59,101 nucleotides of DNA from Acidobacteriota bacterium (lineage in GTDB: Bacteria > Acidobacteriota > Terriglobia > Terriglobales > Acidobacteriaceae), in NCBI GenBank assembly GCA_021836865.1, contig JAKBHH010000010.1, forward strand, positions 1 through 59,101, given 5' to 3'. The position numbers were made by a program, and so were the translations under genes. Under the pieces are notes generated by a model. The model made no database searches, was not told the origin of the DNA, and was given only the letters and a program-made list of their open reading frames with translations. Below are positions 1 to 7,875 of the stretch, piece by piece (position 1 is the first letter of the stretch; the number at the start of each line of letters is the position of its first letter).

Positions 1-476
1 GTGCGGCGGGCGGTGGCGTTGGGCAGGAGCAGATCAGACTGTGCGTCGTGGCCCACGATTTCGAGCAGAGTTTTGTCGGCGTCGGAGATGTTTTCGTACT
101 CGACATAGAGAACGGGATTGAGGGGATATTCGTGCAGGAGCGGACGAATTCGGTTTTCGATGCGGAAGCCGGTGAAGAGGGTGGAGTCCGCCGAGGTGGT
201 CTGGCCTTCGAGATAGAGCTCGGAGGTCCACCACGCGCGGACGCCGTACTCGAACTCGGTTGCTTCTGCGCCGAAGCGAGTGGATGCGTCGGGCTTCCCG
301 AGGTCGGTCTTTGATTCGATGTCGAGATTGCCGGGTTCTTCCAGGTCGTGTGAGTAGGTGACAAAGTAGGGCTTTTCCTGGGCTGAGGCGTAGCGGGCGA
401 GGCAGGCAAGAAGAAGTGTCCAGACGAGTGCTACGGCCGATTTCCGGACGAGTGCGGGGATTGTATGAGCGAGCAC
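1..476 (-). CDS. Secreted protein of unknown function, C-terminus beyond window edge
   Basis: The minus strand is open from a GTG at 476 to the left edge, about 158 residues, so the 3' end is missing. Translation gives a basic start, a hydrophobic stretch (VWTLLLACLA) and a likely signal-peptidase site near YASAQ, so export is probable. The mature part begins EKPYFVTYSHDLEEPGNLDI and is rich in aromatic and acidic residues (AWWTSELYLEG, YVEYENISDADKTLLEIVGHD), which would fit a beta-rich outer-membrane or periplasmic protein. AAGGA lies about 8 bases before the GTG, and an in-frame stop lies just upstream at 510-512. I do not recognise the family. The function is open. Confidence 0.6.
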   Translation of the reverse strand, partial: MLAHTIPALVRKSAVALVWTLLLACLARYASAQEKPYFVTYSHDLEEPGNLDIESKTDLGKPDASTRFGAEATEFEYGVRAWWTSELYLEGQTTSADSTLFTGFRIENRIRPLLHEYPLNPVLYVEYENISDADKTLLEIVGHDAQSDLLLPNATARR

Positions 477-506
477 AGAGCCATCCTTGAAATGAGGACT
501 AATTTG

Positions 507-525
507 GTCTTAATTAAAATAAGAC
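507..525. promoter_or_regulatory. Inverted repeat GTCTTA-N7-TAAGAC, candidate operator
   Basis: GTCTTA (507-512) and TAAGAC (520-525) form a dyad inside an AT-rich stretch that stands out from GC-rich surroundings. It lies about 31 bases upstream of the GTG at 476. A further GACTAAT half-site overlaps on the left (498-504) and GACTAAAT on the right (523-530). A dimeric repressor site such as an Rrf2-type operator is a reasonable guess; which regulator binds is inference. Confidence 0.35.
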
Positions 526-740
526 TAAATATGTCGGATATTGGAGTCAAGGCAGGGTCTCAATCTGGTAGCGGGGTAGTGGGACGGTTTTATCTGGGCT
601 GATGAGGCAGGGAAGAAGGGGTTTGAGGATGGGCAGGACGCAGAAGCCGATGCCAATGCCCTGGAGTTTGGGCACGAGCGTTGGATTGGGATGGGAAGTG
701 GGGGCGCCGTGCGGCCAGCGCCCTTGATTGAGGCGGGTTA

Positions 741-2477
741 CTAGTCGTGGATTACGTTGTAGACGTAGGTTCCGAAGTCAGTGAAGAAGTCAACGGAGTT
801 GATGCCGCCGGGAATGTATTCGGTGGCGAACCAGAGGGAGTTGTCGTCGGCGACGCCCCAGGAGTAATCGCCCCAACGCGCCACTCCGCCGCCGCCGAAT
901 GCCTTGTAGCCGGAGAAGTCGTCCTGAGGCGCAGCACCGGCGGCGACGATGTTGATGGGGCCTGCGCGGAATGGATTGAGAGAGGCATAGGCCGCACTCG
1001 GAAAGGTGGTTGGTCCTGCAACGGTGAAGGCAGCGGCTGCAGTCCCGTCGGACGTGACGCCAATGCCGGGATAGATGGCTGAATTTCCAGCGACGGAGAT
1101 ATAGCTCTGCCCCAGGACTCTGGCTCTGAGGCCGTTGTCGGAGATCTCTGGAATGACAACGAAGTAGGCGATGCCGCTGTTGATGCTTTTACCGTTAGAG
1201 ACGATGGTGTTGAGGCCACCCCAGAGTTGTCCGTTGGCAAAGACGACGTTTTGCATGCGGTCGTCCCCCGCATCGATCATCTCTTCGGGTTCGCCGAGGG
1301 ATTGGCCGAGCGGGAAGGGGCCGGGCTTTTGGACGACCGGGGCAGGTTGGCCGTAGACCTCACTTGTAAGAATGACATTCATGAGGCTGACCGTGGGGGT
1401 TGGTTGGGCGAGGGAGCGGGTATTGTTGAGGGCCCAGACGGCAACGCGGTTATCAAGGGTGCCGGTGAAATCAAGGGCGCTAAGGAAATATTCAACGCCG
1501 GAGTCTTCGTTACCCCGGAGGTCAGGCGAGCTGGCGGGCTGGATGGAGTAGGCGATTCCCTCGGCGAGTGGAAGGTTTCCGATGTGGACGAGGGCCAGGG
1601 TTGCGCCGGACTCAAGGAGGGTTTTGGAGAGGGCGTAGACTTGTGCGCCATTGAAGGTGCCGGAGAAGACGCCAAACTCATTTGTCGTGAGGTAGACTCC
1701 GTTGAAGTCTGCGCCGAGTGTGGGCTGATCACCGAAGCAGGGTGAAGCCGTGGTGCATCCGGAGTTGGCAGGCGTGCCATCGAGACCGTCGTCGGTGGTG
1801 TCAATGGAGTAGATGGAGTAGGCGCCGGTGGGATCGCTTGTCTGGCTGACCGCGAGGACGAGGTTGCTGCGGCCGGTGACGAAGTTGAGCACGTTGGTCA
1901 TCGAGAGGAACCAGCGCTGCGTGGGGGCGTCGTAATAACAGCGCGGGTCACTGAGGAAGGTGGTTGTGGGATCAGCGCCGAAGAAGGCATTGACCGATTC
2001 CGGGGTGGTGAGCTGAGCGCCCTTCTCGCTGTAGACGGCGAGGGTGGAATTGATGGCCTCCATGACGTAGCCATGGCCTGCGCAGAGGCCCTGATCGGGC
2101 GGAGTGACGACGTTGCCGTTCGCGGTTGCATTGTCAACGGTGGAGAGGCCTGCGAATGCGACGGCGGGGGCGTGGCTGACGATGGGATTCGGCCAGGGTG
2201 CGGGAGCGGAGAGCGCGGAGAGCGCGGGCACCTGGGTGGAAGCCGGCAGGTTTGCGATGGAGAGCCTGCGGGCGCGCACGAGGTCGTAGTCGGGCTTTTC
2301 GACAGGCGAGGCAATGGAGGTGTAACTGGGATGGGGATTGCTGCCCATGATCGCAACGCCTCTGGGCGCGGCCTGGGTGAGGGTGACTGTGCCTACAGTG
2401 GATTGCGATGCAGCGTACGGAAGACAACCCGCCGCGAGCAGCCACAGCGCGATGGAACGGACCGCTGGATTTTGCAT
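741..2477 (-). CDS. Large secreted protein of unknown function
   Basis: The protein has 578 residues. The chosen ATG at 2477 has AAGGAGATCGACTC upstream and gives a clean signal peptide (basic MQNPAVRS, hydrophobic IALWLLAAGCLPYA, cleavage near ASQ). The longer reading frame begins in unrelated sequence. The mature protein is rich in Gly, Ala, Thr and Ser, with repeated short strands such as RWFLSMTNVLNF, NLVLAVSQTSDP and NVVFANGQLWGG, which suggests an all-beta, perhaps propeller-like, extracellular protein. PPDQGLCAGHGYVMEAINS near residue 125 looks like the start of a conserved core. No catalytic motif is visible. It appears monocistronic; the bases between its stop and 549 hold no convincing gene. 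The role is unknown. Confidence 0.75.
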   Translation of the reverse strand: MQNPAVRSIALWLLAAGCLPYAASQSTVGTVTLTQAAPRGVAIMGSNPHPSYTSIASPVEKPDYDLVRARRLSIANLPASTQVPALSALSAPAPWPNPIVSHAPAVAFAGLSTVDNATANGNVVTPPDQGLCAGHGYVMEAINSTLAVYSEKGAQLTTPESVNAFFGADPTTTFLSDPRCYYDAPTQRWFLSMTNVLNFVTGRSNLVLAVSQTSDPTGAYSIYSIDTTDDGLDGTPANSGCTTASPCFGDQPTLGADFNGVYLTTNEFGVFSGTFNGAQVYALSKTLLESGATLALVHIGNLPLAEGIAYSIQPASSPDLRGNEDSGVEYFLSALDFTGTLDNRVAVWALNNTRSLAQPTPTVSLMNVILTSEVYGQPAPVVQKPGPFPLGQSLGEPEEMIDAGDDRMQNVVFANGQLWGGLNTIVSNGKSINSGIAYFVVIPEISDNGLRARVLGQSYISVAGNSAIYPGIGVTSDGTAAAAFTVAGPTTFPSAAYASLNPFRAGPINIVAAGAAPQDDFSGYKAFGGGGVARWGDYSWGVADDNSLWFATEYIPGGINSVDFFTDFGTYVYNVIHD

Positions 2478-2733
2478 GAGTCGATCTCCTTTTAGCCTGG
2501 TTGAACTCAAACCGCTTTGAGACTGCACAGGGAGACCGTGTCTGTCGCTGTGCAGAAGCACGGACGATGGGTGGTTGTTGCGCGGGAACTAGGCGAGCAT
2601 GTTTTGTGATTTCGCCTGGACAGCGATGGCGGGAAGTTAACCGGAAGCAGGAGGGTGTGTCAAGACAAAGTTGCCTCGGTGTGAGCGGATGAATAACTAT
2701 GAGGGAGTTTTACGGTGAGACGCCTGTGGGGAA
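2478..2733. other. Intergenic region without a recognised gene
   Basis: About 256 bases separate the secreted-protein start at 2477 from the gene fragment ending at 2734. Short plus-strand frames here lack a ribosome-binding site and plausible composition. It probably carries the promoter of the minus-strand gene, but I could not pick convincing -35/-10 boxes. Confidence 0.4.
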
Positions 2734-2880
2734 TCATTCCGCCACGGTGGTCGTGATGTTGGTGGACTTCATGGGCTGCTTCTGGGGATCTTCGTTGACG
2801 TATCGCGACAACTGAACCAGATGCTCTCCGGGAGATGGGAGATCGAAAAGTTCACTCAGAACCGAATATCTATGCCTAAA
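2734..2880 (-). pseudogene. Orphan C-terminal coding fragment abutting the tRNA-Pro 3' end
   Basis: Reading the minus strand from directly after the tRNA CCA gives one open frame with protein-like composition: HRYSVLSELFDLPSPG, then EHLVQLSRYVNEDPQ, then KSTNITTTVAE and a TGA at 2734-2736. Upstream, this frame runs into the tRNA and meets a stop there. There is no credible start codon, so this looks like the last 45-50 residues of a gene whose 5' part has been lost. The codon use resembles neighbouring genes. The intact family was not recognised. The junction coincides with the tRNA 3' end, a common integrase target, so an old integration or deletion event is a plausible cause. Confidence 0.45.
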
Positions 2881-2957
2881 TGGTCGGGGCGGAGGGATTC
2901 GAACCCCCGACCCTCTGCTCCCAAAGCAGATGCGCTACCAGACTGCGCTACGCCCCG
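2881..2957 (-). tRNA. tRNA-Pro (anticodon TGG)
   Basis: A 77-base cloverleaf on the minus strand. The acceptor CGGGGCG pairs with CGCCCCG, the anticodon stem-loop CTGCTTTGGGAGCAG carries TGG, the T arm contains GGTTCGAATCC, and the CCA end is encoded. A TACAAT -10-like box lies about 11 bases upstream (complement at 2969-2974). Confidence 0.97.
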
Positions 2958-3007
2958 ATGCCTTCTTGATTGTACCGTGGAACGGCTCCGGCATTCACGT
3001 ATCGGGT

Positions 3008-3559
3008 TTAGAACCAATGCGCGTGCATCCACCAGAGCAACAGGAAAACGAGGGCAAGGGGCAGCAGGAATACCGCCGCCAGTGCTGCTGCCAGGAACCC
3101 CAGGAAGGCCCAGTCGCGCCAGGTGTGGCGCCTCGGTGCCTCCAGGTGACGGTGCAGGAGCGCGTAGTTGCGGCGGTTCGTCTTCCAGGCGATATCGAAG
3201 GCATCGCCGAGCAGGGGGATTGAACCGACCAGAACGCCGATTGCTACGTTAACGGTCATCCGCACCAAGGTGACGTACGGTAGCCCGCGGACCCAGGCCG
3301 CCAGAGGAATGACCAGCGACAGAATTCCGGCCAGTACGTCGCCCAGCGCTGGGACCAGACCGATGATTCCGTCAAGCCCAAACCGGATATTCGTGCCAGG
3401 CACTCTGAAGGCCTCATCGAGCAGGACTTCAAGCGACTGCAGTGTGCTGTCGCGCAGGAGCCAAGCCCCGCGTTCCCAGCGGTTCTGCATGGATGCCGAG
3501 GGCGATGCGAGGTTGCCGCGACTTCGCTCTGCAAGCTTATCCGGTTGGTCCTGGGCCAT
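3008..3559 (-). CDS. DUF4112 family membrane protein
   Basis: The protein has 183 residues. The core (LLDEAFRVPGTNIRFGLDGI, then GLVPALGDVLAG and GVLVGSIPLLGDAFD) is the DUF4112 signature: paired P-x-LGD motifs next to hydrophobic helices, followed by WKTNRRNYALL. A strongly hydrophobic C-terminal helix (ALAAVFLLPLALVFLLLWW) gives one more membrane segment. I chose ATG 3559 because GAGGGAG sits about 6 bases before it; upstream in-frame starts at 3589 and 3622 have no such site, and 3622 would abut the tRNA-His gene. DUF4112 proteins are inner-membrane proteins of unknown role. The gene is divergent from tRNA-His. Confidence 0.85.
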   Translation of the reverse strand: MAQDQPDKLAERSRGNLASPSASMQNRWERGAWLLRDSTLQSLEVLLDEAFRVPGTNIRFGLDGIIGLVPALGDVLAGILSLVIPLAAWVRGLPYVTLVRMTVNVAIGVLVGSIPLLGDAFDIAWKTNRRNYALLHRHLEAPRRHTWRDWAFLGFLAAALAAVFLLPLALVFLLLWWMHAHWF

Positions 3560-3622
3560 CTTTACTCCCTCGTCACTCGCGAGCGGCATCTCTTGTTCAA
3601 TGCTACAATCGTAGGTATACAC

Positions 3623-3698
3623 GGCGGCTATAGTTCAGCGGCAGAACGCCTGACTGTGGCTCAGGATGTCGTGGGTTCGATCCCCACTAGCCGCCCCA
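3623..3698 (+). tRNA. tRNA-His (anticodon GTG)
   Basis: A 76-base cloverleaf with the extra 5' base typical of tRNA-His: G(-1) at 3623 faces C73 at 3695. The acceptor GCGGCTA pairs with TAGCCGC, the anticodon loop CTGTGGC carries GTG, the T arm is GGTTCGATCC, and CCA is encoded at 3696-3698. A TACAAT box lies at 3604-3609, but no good -35 was found. Confidence 0.97.
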
Positions 3699-4053
3699 AA
3701 GAAAATAAGAACCTCACATCTAATCCTTTGATTCAGCGAGCGACAGCGTGCTTATGCACGCGCCTGCTCGATGACAGGGCATGTCCGGCGTGCACACAGC
3801 TGCCGCCGCGAAGCGTGCATCGGGATGACTCGAAAAGCGGCGCATTCGATGAGCTACAGCGAGCCTTGGAACAAAGCGTCTGTCTCATGGGCGCGCCGGG
3901 TATTCTCGGACGCCCACTCAAGTGTCTATCGGCCGGTTCCTGCAACCGGAATCGAGCCATCTCTGCGCGCTAGGAGTCGGAGACCCTGCTGCTGGCCACC
4001 TCTGTGTCCACCGTTGAAAGCACGTCGCGATGGCGGGAGCAGGGAACGGGTGT
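3699..4053. other. 355-base intergenic region, nothing recognised
   Basis: This lies between tRNA-His and the convergent end of the DUF885 gene. It contains a small CCGGTT/AACCGG hairpin near 3933-3949 and some short frames with no start signals or family resemblance. I see no gene, terminator or repeat that I can support. Confidence 0.4.
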
Positions 4054-5835
4054 TCACTTTGAACTCGCGATCCAGGCATCGATCCGGCTGCTAAGTACGT
4101 CGAGCGGCAAGGCGCCCGCGTCCAACACCTGATCATGGAAGGAGCGGATGTCAAATTTCGCACCCAGTGCCGCTTTTGCTTTGTCCCGGAGCTCAAGAAT
4201 CTTCAACTGTCCAACCTTGTAGGCGAGTGCCTGTCCGGGCCAGGCTACGTAGCGATCCACCTCGGCCTCGATGGTGGCATCGTCAAGTGCTGTGTGGTCG
4301 TGGAAGTAATCGACCATCTGTTGACGCGTCCAGTGTTTGGAGTGGACGCCTGTATCCACCACTAAGCGGATGGAGCGCCACATATCTGCCTCGAGTCGGC
4401 CATAGTCTGAGTACGGATCCTGATAGAAGCCGACATCCTTGCCTAGTTGCTCGGCGTACAGGCCCCATCCTTCAGTGTACCCGGTGTATTGGTCGTATCT
4501 GCGGAACTCAGGAATGCCCTGAAGCTCGTGCGCGATGGAGATCTGCAGATGATGGCCGGGCAGGCCTTCATGGTAAGCGATCACTTCAACGTCATAGAGA
4601 TTGCGGCTGGTCGCATTGTAGGTGTTGATAAAAATCCGTCCTGGCCGCTTTCCATCTGCCGTGCCAGCCTCATAATATGCGGGCGCCGCACTCTTCTGGA
4701 GATAGTCCGGTACGGCGACGACCTGGTACGTCGCAGTGGGAAGGTGGCCAAAAAGCTGCGGGAGCCTGGCCTGCATCGGCGTGAGATCGCTACGGTAGGC
4801 AGCCAGCAGAGCCTCGGCGGAGGCTGGATGGAGCGTGGGATTCGTCTTGAGACTGGCGTTGAAGGTCTTCAGGTCTTTGAAGCCGAGTTTCTGAGCAATG
4901 GGGAGCATGGCGGCCTCATCCTTTTTCACTTCGTTGAGGCCAATCTGGTGAAGCTCGTCCGGGCTCAGGTCGATTGTCGTGCCGCGATGGATCAGAAACT
5001 TGTAGTACTGGGCGCCGTCGGGCAGAGCCCAGATGCCAGGCTGCTCCCGGCCTGCGGGAATGTAGGTAACCTGAAGGAAGCGGGCCAAACGCTGATAGGC
5101 GGGCAGGACCCGTTTTGCAATGACCGCAAGCATCTCGTCGTGGATACGCGTCTGTTCAGCGGCTGGGATGGAAGCCGGAAACTTCTTCAACGGCATCGCG
5201 AGCGGCGAGTCTTCCGGCTTTTGAGCGGCTAACTGCTGTACCTGGTCGAGCGCTTTCTCAAGCAGATACTTCGGCGGAACCCGCTGGTCATCAATGCCGA
5301 TGGACATGTTGGTCATGACCTGATCGAATGCCTTTGGGATCTGGCGGAGGCGCGTGATCCAATCGTCATAGTCCTTGACGGTATTGAAGCTGAGTTGCGT
5401 TACGAGGTCGGGATACGTTGTGTAGATGCCTCCCATCTGGTTGATCGGCATCTCCCATTCCTTGAACTCCGCAGCCTCTTCATCCTCGGCAAACTTGCGC
5501 AGCAACAAATCCCGGCTTGTCTTTTCCTGGTCCGTAAAGCCGGTGGGGTCGATGGCCGCCAGGCGCATCAGGTCATTCTGCTCTGCTTCGAGCCAATCGT
5601 TGGATGCTTGCACGGAATAGTCCGTGATCTGGTCATTGAAACGCAAATCGCCGATGGTCGATGCGAATTCGGGCGAGTGCTGCAAATACGCATCCCAGTA
5701 GTCTTTGAAGAAGGAGCGAAGTGCATCTTGTCTGGTTTCAAGCGGTGCCGGGGACGGCGTTTGTGCGGAGAGGTATGTCGTGAAGGCTGATGAAGCGGTG
5801 ACGAAAAGCAGGACGGGAAGAACAAATCGTTTCAA
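4054..5835 (-). CDS. DUF885 family secreted metallopeptidase-like protein
   Basis: The protein has 593 residues. A signal peptide (MKRFVLPVLLFVTASSAF, cleavage near LSAQ) points to the periplasm or outside. The DUF885 hallmark YHEGLPGHHLQ is present around residue 420; this H-E-x-x-x-H-H motif is thought to bind zinc and resembles M2/M32-type peptidases. Typical companions are also visible: NTYNATSRNLYDVE before it, and GWGLYAEQL plus MWRSIRLVVDTGVH after it. Length matches the family (about 550-600 residues). The start is TTG, with TTGAGG about 8 bases upstream. It follows the regulator gene by 91 bases on the same strand, so it may share transcription with the transporter block. A peptidase activity is inferred from the fold; the substrate is unknown. 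Confidence 0.88.
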   Translation of the reverse strand: MKRFVLPVLLFVTASSAFTTYLSAQTPSPAPLETRQDALRSFFKDYWDAYLQHSPEFASTIGDLRFNDQITDYSVQASNDWLEAEQNDLMRLAAIDPTGFTDQEKTSRDLLLRKFAEDEEAAEFKEWEMPINQMGGIYTTYPDLVTQLSFNTVKDYDDWITRLRQIPKAFDQVMTNMSIGIDDQRVPPKYLLEKALDQVQQLAAQKPEDSPLAMPLKKFPASIPAAEQTRIHDEMLAVIAKRVLPAYQRLARFLQVTYIPAGREQPGIWALPDGAQYYKFLIHRGTTIDLSPDELHQIGLNEVKKDEAAMLPIAQKLGFKDLKTFNASLKTNPTLHPASAEALLAAYRSDLTPMQARLPQLFGHLPTATYQVVAVPDYLQKSAAPAYYEAGTADGKRPGRIFINTYNATSRNLYDVEVIAYHEGLPGHHLQISIAHELQGIPEFRRYDQYTGYTEGWGLYAEQLGKDVGFYQDPYSDYGRLEADMWRSIRLVVDTGVHSKHWTRQQMVDYFHDHTALDDATIEAEVDRYVAWPGQALAYKVGQLKILELRDKAKAALGAKFDIRSFHDQVLDAGALPLDVLSSRIDAWIASSK

Positions 5836-5926
5836 GGATGAACCTCAAGGCGGAATGCCGATAAGAACGCCTCTTTGACAAGTGTAGAGCAATGAGAGGC
5901 GTTTTCGGCTGAGCCGCGCCTTGAAG

Positions 5927-6880
5927 TCAGGCGGAGAGCCGCTCAGGGGTGCGCCCTTGCGCAGAGAAGCATTCGTTTCCCAGAATCCGGTAGAGCGTAG
6001 AGCGGCTGATCCCAAGCTGCCGTGCCGCGCGAACCTTATTTCCACGGTTGACTTCAAGGACATACTGCACATGATGCAGAATCACTTCATCGAGGAGCAG
6101 TCCGTGAGCCGGCGCTGCGGAGACCAGCTCGGCGCGCGGGGCCAACTCGGGCGTGATGGGCAGATCCTCAGCGCGAATCAGGCCATCAGCAGCTTCGAGG
6201 AGCGAAGCCTCCAGCACACTGGCGAGTTCGCGAAGATTTCCGGGCCAGCCATGTTGCAGCAATCGTGTGAGCGCGCCCTGAGTGAGCGTGACCGGGCGAT
6301 GTTGATACCGTGTGCAGATACGCTCCAGCAGCGCCCCCGCGAGAGGCGCAATGTCTTCTTTGCGATGTCGAAGAGGCGGAACCGCGAAGCGCAACGCGGT
6401 GAGGCGAAAGGCGAGGTCAGGCATGAGCAGTCCCTGACTCGTCATCTGCCGCAGCGGCATTTGGGAAGAGGCGACCAGCACGGTTCGTCCCGCAGGCCGA
6501 TCCTGGAGCAGCTTGAGAACGGCCAGGAGCAGTCCCTGCCCCGGTGCGGCCAGTAGGTCCACACGATCGAGGTAGATGAAGCCGGAGAGTGTGGCCGGAT
6601 CGGCTTCAGTGACCAGCCACTGGCGAGCATCGTGACGCTGAAAGGCCGAGCGGGCCAATGGGCCGCGTGTGTGCAGGTAACGGGCCAACGTCTCCTTGCC
6701 GCAGCCGTGTTCGCCCTCAATCGCGGCGATCTGCGCATAGGGCGCCACCATTTCAACCTGCATGAGCAGCTTGCGCCAGGCAGGACTTGCACCGATGATT
6801 TCCAAATTGCGCGGCGCCTCCGCAGCGGCAGGCAGGCCGGAATAGGCGGGTTGAGATTCGAACTGTGTCGCACTTTGCAT
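5927..6880 (-). CDS. Degenerate NtrC-like AAA+ regulator with Fis-type HTH
   Basis: The protein has 317 residues from ATG 6880 (AAAGGA 11 bases upstream; an in-frame ATG at 6961 would add 27 residues). It has the sigma-54 activator layout: an AAA+ domain (about 27-240) and a C-terminal Fis-type helix-turn-helix (GNKVRAARQLGISRSTLYRIL). A Walker A-like GEHGCGKE (56-63) is present. Two key features are missing: the GAFTGA loop that contacts sigma-54 is absent, and Walker B reads FIYLDRVD, so the catalytic Glu after Asp is Arg. ATP-driven sigma-54 activation is therefore unlikely; it may act as a DNA-binding repressor or a sigma-54-independent activator. There is no receiver or other sensor domain. 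It lies directly after the MacA/MacB-type genes and may control them. Confidence 0.82.
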   Translation of the reverse strand: MQSATQFESQPAYSGLPAAAEAPRNLEIIGASPAWRKLLMQVEMVAPYAQIAAIEGEHGCGKETLARYLHTRGPLARSAFQRHDARQWLVTEADPATLSGFIYLDRVDLLAAPGQGLLLAVLKLLQDRPAGRTVLVASSQMPLRQMTSQGLLMPDLAFRLTALRFAVPPLRHRKEDIAPLAGALLERICTRYQHRPVTLTQGALTRLLQHGWPGNLRELASVLEASLLEAADGLIRAEDLPITPELAPRAELVSAAPAHGLLLDEVILHHVQYVLEVNRGNKVRAARQLGISRSTLYRILGNECFSAQGRTPERLSA

Positions 6881-7018
6881 GGCAATCGATGTCCTTTGCC
6901 GGACAGCCCACGAGTGCTCCGGAGCCGACTTCCAATTCATCGGCGATGGGACAAAAAACATGAACCAGAGCCATGAGAGCTCTGGTTCAATTGCAGCCTG
7001 TGCTGGAGGCGGAGTTTT

Positions 7019-7780
7019 CTATTTGGCGGTGCGGAACCGCTTGGAGGGCTCGTCAGAGAAGATCTGGCCGTCACGGATATGCACGACTCGATGGGCGTAC
7101 TCTGCGATGTCCGGCTCGTGGGTCACGAGGACGATGGTGTTGCCGCCCGCATGAAGCTGATCGAACAGGTTCATGATTTCTACCCCGGTTTTGGAATCCA
7201 GGTTTCCGGTAGGCTCGTCTGCGAGGATGATGGAGGGCTTGTTGACCAGTGCGCGTGCTACGGCAACACGCTGCCGTTGTCCGCCGGACAACTCGTTCGG
7301 CTTATGGAGCATTCGACTTTCAAGACCGACATCGGTAAGAGCCTGTTTGGCGCGCTCAATCCGTTCGGACGCCGGCGTTCCATTGTAGATGAGAGGCAGC
7401 TCGACGTTATGCAGGGAAGTGGCGCGGGCCAGGAGATTGAAAGTCTGAAAGACAAAGCCGATCTCTTTGTTTCGGATGCGCGCCAGCTGGTCATCGTCCA
7501 GCTCACTGACAAGCTGCCCATTGAGCCAGTACTTGCCTTTGGAAGGCGTGTCCAGGCAGCCGATTAGATTCATCAGCGTGGACTTGCCCGATCCGGATGG
7601 ACCCATAATGGCGACGTATTCATTGTGTCGGATCCGCATCGAGATCCCGCGCAGCGCCTGGACCTGCTGTTCCGAACCCATGTCGTAGGTTCGCCAGAGA
7701 TCCTCAACCACGATCACGTCGCTGGCGGCGGGTCGGGCCTGGGGAGACTCAACCTCGGTGCTGACAATATTCAAAGCCAT
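7019..7780 (-). CDS. MacB/LolD-type ABC transporter ATP-binding protein
   Basis: The protein has 254 residues. It shows Walker [10 protein letters not shown], a Q-loop ([20 protein letters not shown]), signature [15 protein letters not shown], Walker [14 protein letters not shown] and switch His in VTHEPD. The TGNLDS and FQTFNLL features place it in the MacB/LolD/FtsE-like family, which works with FtsX-type permeases to drive export or extraction across the envelope. I chose ATG 7780 because AAAGGA sits about 12 bases upstream, while the GTG three codons earlier overlaps that site. It is preceded by a membrane fusion protein gene on the same strand. No permease gene is adjacent, which is unusual for this family. 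Confidence 0.92.
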   Translation of the reverse strand: MALNIVSTEVESPQARPAASDVIVVEDLWRTYDMGSEQQVQALRGISMRIRHNEYVAIMGPSGSGKSTLMNLIGCLDTPSKGKYWLNGQLVSELDDDQLARIRNKEIGFVFQTFNLLARATSLHNVELPLIYNGTPASERIERAKQALTDVGLESRMLHKPNELSGGQRQRVAVARALVNKPSIILADEPTGNLDSKTGVEIMNLFDQLHAGGNTIVLVTHEPDIAEYAHRVVHIRDGQIFSDEPSKRFRTAK

Positions 7781-7875
7781 GCGAATCACATCCTTTGCGG
7801 GCAGGTATGGAAGAACTTCCCGGTCTGAACTGGAGCGAAGCCTGCGATGTGCTGTGCGTCTCAGTCAACGCTACA

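Noticed and set aside
549..738. Minus-strand frame whose tail (GIGIGFCVLPILKPLL) faintly resembles a LysR effector-domain end
   Set aside because: No start codon, no upstream domain, and it overlaps the end of the 741-2477 gene in another frame; the likeness is too weak to call a pseudogene.
2821..3252. 143-codon plus-strand frame
   Set aside because: It crosses the tRNA-Pro gene and the antisense of DUF4112; the Arg/Pro/Ala-rich product is not protein-like.
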